Shown here: positions 57,952 through 64,000 of the stretch, one piece after another
How positions within the stretch are numbered: position 1 is the first letter of the stretch
Layout of the letters: each line of letters starts with the position of its first letter
Source: Cerrena zonata
Taxonomy: Eukaryota > Basidiomycota > Agaricomycetes > Polyporales > Cerrenaceae
NCBI GenBank assembly: GCA_038087015.1
Contig: JASBNA010000076.1
Coordinates: 62,001-126,000, forward strand
Direction of reading: 5' to 3'
DNA length: 64,000 nt
Notes under the pieces: generated by a model
Told to the model about the DNA's origin: nothing
What the model saw: only the letters and a program-made list of their open reading frames with translations
The model's database searches: none
Translations under genes and position numbers: made by a program

Positions 57952-59715
57952 CTACTTGGTAGGTTCTTTATCTGATTTGGTAAATACCCTTAAGAAGGAG
58001 ATCCAAAAATAGATTGTGGTGGTCCCTTTTGGAGAAGTTCTTTCGCCTCTTCTTGCAACTATACCATCATGAGCATTAAAGGAATCTTGATAAACGGGTA
58101 GTTTTATCCAATCAATTTTATTTAAATTTTCAATGATGAATTTTTTATTATCCAGTAGATTCACTTTAGTATCTCTATTGAAAAGCGGGTACTCATTGTA
58201 ATTGATATTTTTCAAATGAGCCAAGTGAGTGGCAGCAAGTTTATCATTTAAATCTTGATTAATATCAAGAATTTTCTTTTTATGTTTACCAGTAATTACA
58301 TTAAGTAAAGTAGGTTTAACTTCAGTGGGTTTAGAAGTATTAATTGAAGTAGAGATTGCGGTTGGTTTTGGAGTTGATTCATTCAGTTCATTACCAGAGC
58401 CTTCTGAACTTTCATAATCACGACCTCTGTCAAAATCATCATCATCAGGATTAACATCAGAAAGTTTACCAGTAAATCTTTCTTCTGCGTATAAGATATT
58501 TTCCATAGTGTTTTCAGTAAGTTCTGAAGTATCACCTTTAAAAGATTCATGTTGAGATAATCGATCACGTTGATCACGTCTAGCTTGACCAGCTTTAAAA
58601 TCATCTTCGTCAATTGGACCACCTTGATAAACTGAATTTAAAACTCTTTGCCAATGTTTTTTAATATTCGGATGATTTAAAATACGAATCTTAATCATAC
58701 TATAGATTGAAGCAATTAAACTGCTAATTAAAACCAAAGGAATCCAAATTGGAATTAAGAATAAAGCACCAACAATAATTATAAGAAATTTGAAAAACTT
58801 ATTTGATCTTAAAATAGAAGTAGCTTCTTGCATATTACCTTTGAAATCATCATCGGAAATTTCATCTAAAGAATTAGAAAGTTTTAAATCAATAACTTTT
58901 GGTTTAACATAATGATTACCAATTCTAGATTGGGGTAAATTGGATAGATATTCAATTTTAATTTTATTCCAATCTTCAAAAGGAGCATAATCAGTTATAA
59001 AAGAGGTGAAAAATGCCACCGTACGATCATTTTTAACATTTGCTAATAAAAGATGTTTTTTAAATTTAAGTAAACCTTTATAATAGATTGAATTTGGATC
59101 AGCCATTTTGACTAAGAGATGTTCATGATCAGTAATGAAAATTTGTCTACCAGATTTACCAAATAAATATTGACCAAGAGTATTTGCAGTTTTATCGAAA
59201 AAATTATCATTTAAAAATTCAACTCCAACATGGGGAGTAGCAAAAGTTGTGAAAAAAATTGGTTCAATATAATTGAAAACACCATGCTCATAGAATTTCC
59301 CAATAACGTATCTTGAAATCAATCCACCTAATGAGTATCCGATGATACTGATTTTGTTAACATGATAATTTTGTTTTTCTTTTAAAGTCTCAATTTCGTA
59401 TAAAATATCAGTCATAACTCTTTCAGCATTAACCTGAATCCCGTCGTAAGTTTTCCAAAATCTAAATGAAGAAGGCTTTAATGTAACAATCTTATCATTG
59501 GTAACTGTAGACAACCCATCAAGGATTGCTCGTTCAATGGTTGACATATGATTTGGACCACCCCATAACCCATGAACCAATACAAATAAATGTGCCGATT
59601 TAACCTCACCGTCACCCTTGGGTCTATTTTCCCCATCATCCTTCAATCTATCATACGCGTCACCCTTAACTCTATCATCCACATCATCTTTCAGTCTACC
59701 AATGCGACCAGCCAT
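57952..59715 (-). CDS. LPL1: Lpl1-like serine lipase (DUF676/ROG1 family)
   Basis: Alpha/beta-hydrolase lipase related to Lpl1 (YOR059C), a lipid-droplet phospholipase, and to Rog1. The 587-residue protein has HLFVLVHGLWGGPNHM with the oxyanion HG near residue 50. The nucleophile elbow is GYSLGG (about residues 126-131), and HDGIVARRG near the end carries the catalytic His. Two adjacent hydrophobic spans occur at about residues 310-345 (FFKFLIIIVGALFLIPIWIP). The N-terminus is a short imperfect charged repeat, RLKDDVDDRVKGD/RLKDDGENRPKGD (residues 7-36), which also reads as a repeat in DNA at about 59606-59697. The length exceeds Lpl1 (450) because of a Ser/Asp-rich insert (about residues 370-490). 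Rog1 is the alternative. Confidence 0.75.
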   Translation of the reverse strand: MAGRIGRLKDDVDDRVKGDAYDRLKDDGENRPKGDGEVKSAHLFVLVHGLWGGPNHMSTIERAILDGLSTVTNDKIVTLKPSSFRFWKTYDGIQVNAERVMTDILYEIETLKEKQNYHVNKISIIGYSLGGLISRYVIGKFYEHGVFNYIEPIFFTTFATPHVGVEFLNDNFFDKTANTLGQYLFGKSGRQIFITDHEHLLVKMADPNSIYYKGLLKFKKHLLLANVKNDRTVAFFTSFITDYAPFEDWNKIKIEYLSNLPQSRIGNHYVKPKVIDLKLSNSLDEISDDDFKGNMQEATSILRSNKFFKFLIIIVGALFLIPIWIPLVLISSLIASIYSMIKIRILNHPNIKKHWQRVLNSVYQGGPIDEDDFKAGQARRDQRDRLSQHESFKGDTSELTENTMENILYAEERFTGKLSDVNPDDDDFDRGRDYESSEGSGNELNESTPKPTAISTSINTSKPTEVKPTLLNVITGKHKKKILDINQDLNDKLAATHLAHLKNINYNEYPLFNRDTKVNLLDNKKFIIENLNKIDWIKLPVYQDSFNAHDGIVARRGERTSPKGTTTIYFWISFLRVFTKSDKEPTK

Positions 59716-60495
59716 GACTCAATGAAAAAAAAACGTGGTTTAATCTATAATGAAAAATTGAGCTGTTCAATTGAACAAGTCCTGGTTTCAATATCTAATT
59801 CTAGACGAAGATAACTGGTCAAACCTCGCAAAATACTCAGCAAACAGTAAAGGAGTATGTAAAAACTCAAGAATCGAAAAAGAATACACTAAAAAACTTC
59901 TGAGGAAAAAAAAAAAACGTAGTGGGAGTAATTTACAAAGATAACCTTAGATCTAAAATTGTATAGACTGAGATCCATCGGCTTATATAGAATAAATAAT
60001 AAACGAACATGATAATTTCCCACAAGGAACAAAGTATTGTTAGCCTACTGGTAGAACGTCATGAAGAACAATTACATTGATGGATACTTTTACGCGGATA
60101 TTATATTACTGGTAAGCAAATTCCTGGCTGGTTTGAATATTGTTTGGAGGGTTCCAGGACAATGAACTGGTTTTTTGTTTGTCAGATTGTTGTTTCCCTT
60201 TGCTGTAGATGGAATATTAGAACACCAGTAAACAAACAATAAAGGCTTACAACAATAAGTTGTGAACAATTGCAAATTCCCAACAGAAATACGTTTTTCG
60301 ATGTCATAGAGAAGATCTGTTATCCAGGGAGGGTGTTAAAGATAAAGGAAACACCCATGCACCAAGGGGGAAACAAGAGGGCACGATCGGGTAACGCTCC
60401 AAATGAAAAAAACAAGCAAAAAAAAATGAAAGAAAAAGAGAAAAATGAACTTTAGCAGTGGAAAACCACCAACCTACTCAGACTCCCGGTTAAAC
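59716..60495. other. Intergenic region upstream of TIM13
   Basis: About 0.78 kb between divergent genes. An A-rich run lies at about 59906-59917 and the last 80 bp are A-rich. Short open frames here are not convincing. Confidence 0.55.
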
Positions 60496-60798
60496 ATGGC
60501 TCTTTTCGGATCATCTGCTGCTGCTCCTGCTCCCAGTAAGTCACAAGAGATCAAGGATCAACTCCAATCTCAAATATCCCAGGAATTGGCGGTTCTTAAT
60601 GCCACTGCGCTAGTTGATAAAATCACCGAAAACTGTTTTGAAAAATGTATTCATGATCCTCAAGCATCCATCAGTCCTCAACAAAGCGGCTGCGTCGACC
60701 AATGTTTGGGTAAGTACTTGAGATCCTGGAACGTTATTTCCAAATCCTACATCACCAGAATTCAACAATCGTCCTCAAATCCTCCAAACGGTATTTGA
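60496..60798 (+). CDS. TIM13: Tim13, small TIM chaperone
   Basis: Intermembrane-space chaperone that with Tim8 guides Tim23-type precursors. The 100-residue product (MALFGSSAAAPAP) has twin CX3C motifs, CFEKC (residues 47-51) and CVDQC (66-70). It also has the Tim13 signatures LAVLNATALVDKITENC and LGKYLRSWNVISKSYI. The frame opens 17 codons earlier at another ATG (60445), but the shorter start aligns with other Tim13 proteins. Together with TIM10 this makes two small TIM genes in the window, though far apart. Confidence 0.92.
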   Translation: MALFGSSAAAPAPSKSQEIKDQLQSQISQELAVLNATALVDKITENCFEKCIHDPQASISPQQSGCVDQCLGKYLRSWNVISKSYITRIQQSSSNPPNGI

Positions 60799-60886
60799 GT
60801 TTTGCATTCTCTGTTATATTAGTGTGTATATAGACCCCTTTTCTTTGTAAATATATATTTTTATTTTTGTTAGCATCTAGTAAAGG

Positions 60887-60932
60887 TGAGGTACGGGTTA
60901 GAGTGTGAGGTACGGGTTAGAGGTACGGGGGT
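60887..60932. promoter_or_regulatory. Tandem CCCGTAC-type motifs upstream of PRE7
   Basis: Two near-identical copies of GTGAGGTACGGGTTAGAG lie 18 bp apart, followed by a third AGGTACGGGGG. Read on the reverse strand they are CTAACCCGTACC and CCCCCGTACC, similar to the CCCGTACA core of a Rap1 site. A fourth partial copy, GGTACGTGCACC, starts at about 60947. They lie 130-175 bp upstream of the PRE7 ATG. Confidence 0.5.
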
Positions 60933-61059
60933 TTGGTGATGTTGATGGTACGTGCACCAACCCATCCAAACTTTGAAAAGAAGTTTAGTGGCGACTAACT
61001 AGTGTACCAACACTATCATTAACCAACTATCATATATATATCCATAGATCAATCCATAA

Positions 61060-61788
61060 ATGAGTACAACCGTTGCATCAGAATACTCTGCAGAAAGACA
61101 GTCTGTGCCAATTGAACACAGGTTCAATCCATATAGTGATAATGGTGGTACCGTTTTAGGTATCGCTGGAGAAGATTTTGCCGTTTTAGCTGGAGATACA
61201 AGACAAGTTGTTGGCTACTCAATTAATTCTCGTTATGAACCAAAAATATTTGATGTTGGTGATGATATAGTTATGACTGCTAATGGGTTTGCTGCCGATG
61301 GTGCTGCTTTAATAGATCGTTTTAGAAATCAATTAAAATGGTATAAATTTGATAATAATAATAAAAAATTATCTTTAAAGAGTGCTGCTAGATATATTCA
61401 GCATTTATTATATGGTAAAAGATTTTTCCCTTATTATGTTAGTACGTTAATTGCTGGTTTAGATGAAGAAGGTAAAGGTGCAGTTTATTCTTATGATCCA
61501 GTTGGTTCTTATGAAAGAGAACAATGTAGAGCTGGTGGTGCTGCTGCTAGTTTAATTATGCCCTTTTTAGATAATCAAGTGAATTTTAAAAATCAATACA
61601 TTCCTGGTACTGATGGTAAAGAGAAAAAACCTTTAAGATATTTATCTTTAGATGAAGTTTTGGAGTTGGTTAAAGATGCTTTTTCTTCTGCTACTGAAAG
61701 ACATATTCAAGTTGGTGATGGTTTGGAAATTTACATTGTTACAAAAGATGGGGCTAGAGTTGAATATTATCCATTAAAGAGAGATTAA
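61060..61788 (+). CDS. PRE7: Pre7, 20S proteasome beta-6 subunit
   Basis: Non-catalytic beta-type subunit (beta 6, PSMB1 family) of the 20S proteasome core. The 242-residue protein has a short N-terminal propeptide-like segment (MSTTVASEYSAERQSVPIEH), then HRFNPYSDNGGTVLGIAGEDFAVLAGDTR and YEPKIFDVGDDIVMTANGFAADGAAL. RFFPYYVSTLIAGLDEEGKGAVYSYDPVGSYE and SATERHIQVGDGLEI follow, all typical of beta 6. No catalytic Thr is expected. Codons such as GGT and TTA dominate. The length matches the yeast protein (241). The promoter has tandem CCCGTAC motifs rather than an obvious PACE element. Confidence 0.97.
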   Translation: MSTTVASEYSAERQSVPIEHRFNPYSDNGGTVLGIAGEDFAVLAGDTRQVVGYSINSRYEPKIFDVGDDIVMTANGFAADGAALIDRFRNQLKWYKFDNNNKKLSLKSAARYIQHLLYGKRFFPYYVSTLIAGLDEEGKGAVYSYDPVGSYEREQCRAGGAAASLIMPFLDNQVNFKNQYIPGTDGKEKKPLRYLSLDEVLELVKDAFSSATERHIQVGDGLEIYIVTKDGARVEYYPLKRD

Positions 61789-61872
61789 TGTATAAAAAAG
61801 TGTATTTTCACAATAAAAAGAATGTAATTGTATGTTTTTTTTGTAATTCTCTTTAATAGATGGTTAGCGGGT

Positions 61873-62511
61873 TTATACTGGTAATTCGAATTTTTTACCA
61901 TGTAATACTTTTTGATAGTAAATATAGAAGAAATCAGAGTAAACAATGGTTTGTAAAATACCAGCCAATACTGCAATGTAATCAAAATGGGATTCACTGA
62001 TATATCTGTAAATCCAATTTGGAATATACAAAGCACGATAAAGTCCTAAAGCAAAAATATAATGAACAGTAATGTTTTCCGCTTCTCCAGTTCTTTGTAG
62101 TATGAATAATTGTGGTATAATGGCAACTGCTTCTAACCATAAAGAAAAGGACCATAAGATTTCCCCAACCGAATATTTGTAATTGAAAATTAACGATCCA
62201 ATAAATGCTCCTCCAATTAAATATCTTACTGGGAAGGTATCAATATCTTCCTGAATTGATTTCTTATATTTATTAGTCATCAAATAAACAATATACCCAG
62301 TTGATCCAATGAAAAAGATCTTCATCAAGGTATTATATAAACTAATAAATTTGGTAAATAAATCAAGATACCTAGTAACAAATACTAAAACATAAAGCGA
62401 TTGAGTCTTTAATGAAATACCATTAGTGGATCTGTGAGTTTCAATTGAATATAATAATATTAAAATACTGGCCAAATGAGAAAGGTCTCCAAAAAATCGA
62501 AAAATATTCAT
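61873..62511 (-). CDS. ERD2: Erd2, HDEL receptor
   Basis: Golgi-to-ER retrieval receptor for soluble ER proteins with HDEL tails. The 212-residue protein has about seven hydrophobic segments. Family signatures are FRFFGDLSHLASILILL, STNGISLKTQSLYVLVFVTRYLDLF, SLWLEAVAIIPQLFILQRTGEAENITVHYIFALGLYRALYI and IAVLAGILQTIVYSDFFYIYY. The length is close to the yeast protein (219). The next gene upstream on the same strand is a PDI-like protein without an HDEL-type tail. Confidence 0.97.
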   Translation of the reverse strand: MNIFRFFGDLSHLASILILLYSIETHRSTNGISLKTQSLYVLVFVTRYLDLFTKFISLYNTLMKIFFIGSTGYIVYLMTNKYKKSIQEDIDTFPVRYLIGGAFIGSLIFNYKYSVGEILWSFSLWLEAVAIIPQLFILQRTGEAENITVHYIFALGLYRALYIPNWIYRYISESHFDYIAVLAGILQTIVYSDFFYIYYQKVLHGKKFELPV

Positions 62512-62696
62512 CCTAATAATCTTATTTAGATATCAATTCGTCAATTAAGGTCTAACTTAATGCAGGGACTGGTGATTATCAAGAGTGAAAGTTCATTACT
62601 GTTTTCTTTTTTTTGTTCCCGTTCTTCCAAATCGGTGAATGGTACACGCTGTACAAGCAATCGATCACGTGACAACTGCAAAAATGTATATTCTAT

Positions 62697-63710
62697 CTAT
62701 AAATTGAGTTCATTCATAAGCTCGTCATACTCGTTGTTGATATCGATGTTTTCACTTAGAGCTTCATGTTTCCCAAAGTTGAAACCATACATCTTCTGCT
62801 GTTTGAAGCCATCGTAAGTAAAATCTTGGTTATCAATTGTTGTTTGTAAATCTTTTAAATTTTCATACCCTTCACCACTACTCTTATCATTTATAAAATT
62901 AATGACTTGATTTTCTTCGAGTCGGTCGTTGGTTAAGTGGTTTTGGGATAATGTCTGTAATGTTCTGATTCTACCTTCTGTATCTATGTAGATTATTGAT
63001 GGGAAGTTACTAATACGAAATTTAGCAATTATACTATTAACATTAGGATGTTCAATATCTACAATTGCAAATTCCAAATTGTAATCTTCTTCCAAGCTTA
63101 ATTTTTGGTAAAAATGTGAAGGATAGTTATGGTCAGACCAATCCCTGAAATAGTCCGCAATGAAAGCTATAATGGTATCTTTCCCATTATGTATGAGAGT
63201 ACTGAGTGAATCTTCGCTGGTTATATAACACACATTAGTCTCCACATTGTCAAATTTTGGCTCAACTCCTTCAACCTCTTCATTTATAAACTCAATTAAG
63301 CTTTCAATATTACGATCGGCCTTATTGTAATGAATGATCTCCTTTGTTTCGCGATTAAGCAATCTTAAACTAGGGTATATTTGAATTTTGAATAATTGAT
63401 TCAATCTAGGATTCTTCTTACCATTCGTCTTCAATACTTGAAATTTGGGTGACTTGATTGCTTTATCATTGTATAACATACTGAGAAAATTGAACTCTTG
63501 TTCAAACTCTCCACAATACTTACATCCATCCATATAAAAATAGATTAACGAATATTCACCTCTGGCTAAAGCATTCTGGATAGAATCGTCTCCAAACTCA
63601 AGTATCGCTCTGCTTAATCGTTCTTCATGTTTCGGTTTACTAGCGGTGATTCCCTGAAGATAACAAAATATCAAGATGAAAAATAGTTGGATCAAAGATT
63701 TTTGGTGCAT
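62697..63710 (-). CDS. PDI-like thioredoxin-domain protein, CKYC active site
   Basis: Secretory-pathway thioredoxin-fold protein. The 337-residue product has a signal peptide (MHQKSLIQLFFILIFCYLQG, cut near ITA), an N-terminal thioredoxin domain with YFYMDGCKYCGEF (Cys 63 and 66), and cis-Pro in IYPSLR. A second thioredoxin-like domain without Cys pair has FRISNFPSIIYID, and a helical acidic C-terminus ends NELNL. The CKYC pair is unlike the usual CGHC of PDI and more like divergent yeast PDIs such as Mpd2 or Eps1. No HDEL/KDEL tail is visible and there is no membrane span after the signal, so retention is unclear. Its upstream neighbour, downstream in the map, is ERD2 in the same orientation. 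Exact orthology is not decided. Confidence 0.75.
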   Translation of the reverse strand: MHQKSLIQLFFILIFCYLQGITASKPKHEERLSRAILEFGDDSIQNALARGEYSLIYFYMDGCKYCGEFEQEFNFLSMLYNDKAIKSPKFQVLKTNGKKNPRLNQLFKIQIYPSLRLLNRETKEIIHYNKADRNIESLIEFINEEVEGVEPKFDNVETNVCYITSEDSLSTLIHNGKDTIIAFIADYFRDWSDHNYPSHFYQKLSLEEDYNLEFAIVDIEHPNVNSIIAKFRISNFPSIIYIDTEGRIRTLQTLSQNHLTNDRLEENQVINFINDKSSGEGYENLKDLQTTIDNQDFTYDGFKQQKMYGFNFGKHEALSENIDINNEYDELMNELNL

Positions 63711-64000
63711 TATCTAGCCAACTTTTTTTTATTTTAGTCTAATTTTTGGCCAATATGCAAATTTCCAGGGTTACAAGGCGCAAGATAGGTATGATGCGGT
63801 AGCAGGAGCTAATTCGATGACTTATTATTTGGATATTTCTAGAGTTAAAAGCTACAATAACTTTGAAATAAAGTAGATTCTTTGGCTCGCCTTGATTTTC
63901 CGAAGCGGTAGCTCAACCAGCGAACATCACGGCCTGACAATAGGCTGGTTAATGTACAGGATATTGAGAACTTTTTTTTTTTTTTTTTTACTGCGACACT
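63711..64000. other. Right edge, promoter of the PDI-like gene
   Basis: About 290 bp to the end of the window, with a T-run at about 63724-63731 and another at about 63972-63988. No gene was seen. Confidence 0.5.

Noticed and set aside
60270..60455. 61-codon open frame upstream of TIM13
   Set aside because: Opens on a TTG, overlaps the A-rich TIM13 leader and has no protein-like features.

Overview
The window looks like a chromosome segment of an ascomycete budding yeast. It is about 36 percent GC by eye, gene-dense and nearly intron-free, and almost every protein has a recognisable Saccharomycotina relative. Two points suggest the CUG-Ser lineage (Debaryomyces/Candida group). A complex I assembly factor (NDUFAF5) is present, which Saccharomyces lacks. 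Leucine is rarely written CTG, and at least one CTG (ROT1 codon 138, with ERV29 codon 153 as weaker support) sits where relatives carry Ser as far as I recall. I cannot name the species. No rRNA, tRNA, CRISPR, transposon or viral element was recognised.

Layout. 0-9 kb: BMS1 (ribosome biogenesis), an unrecognised protein gene with an ambiguous 5' end, and a FLC-type TRP-like membrane protein. 9-17.5 kb: a peroxisomal-type Lon protease, NDUFAF5 divergent from an unrecognised mitochondrial protein, and a disordered protein with KEN-box and D-box-like motifs. 17.5-25 kb: a long gene-poor stretch, a small conserved-looking gene without a clear start, mitochondrial uL30m, a secreted Ser/Thr-rich protein and a Slk19-like coiled-coil protein. 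25-38 kb: LIP5 (lipoyl synthase), HOS3 (histone deacetylase), a BEM3-like RhoGAP, a glycine-zipper protein, TOA1 (TFIIA) and ROT1. 38-50 kb: BGL2 (with a clear 55-nt intron), a broken MFS transporter, a SPOUT methyltransferase, BFR1, IDI1, ERV29, cytochrome c haem lyase and TIM10. 50-64 kb: an Mds3/Pmd1-like kelch protein, a CQD1-like UbiB kinase, an LPL1-like lipase, TIM13, PRE7, ERD2 and a PDI-like thioredoxin protein.

Themes. There is no operon-like system; the genes are ordinary housekeeping genes. Mitochondrial functions recur (NDUFAF5, uL30m, LIP5, haem lyase, TIM10, TIM13, CQD1), as do secretory-pathway functions (FLC, ROT1, ERV29, BFR1, ERD2, PDI-like). The main oddities are reading-frame breaks in LIP5, the BEM3-like gene, the haem lyase and the MFS transporter. 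Several fall at short homopolymers and may be base-calling errors. A recurrent Rap1-like promoter motif (CCCGTAC and variants) was seen only between genes, with three tandem copies between TIM13 and PRE7. I found no convincing novel system.
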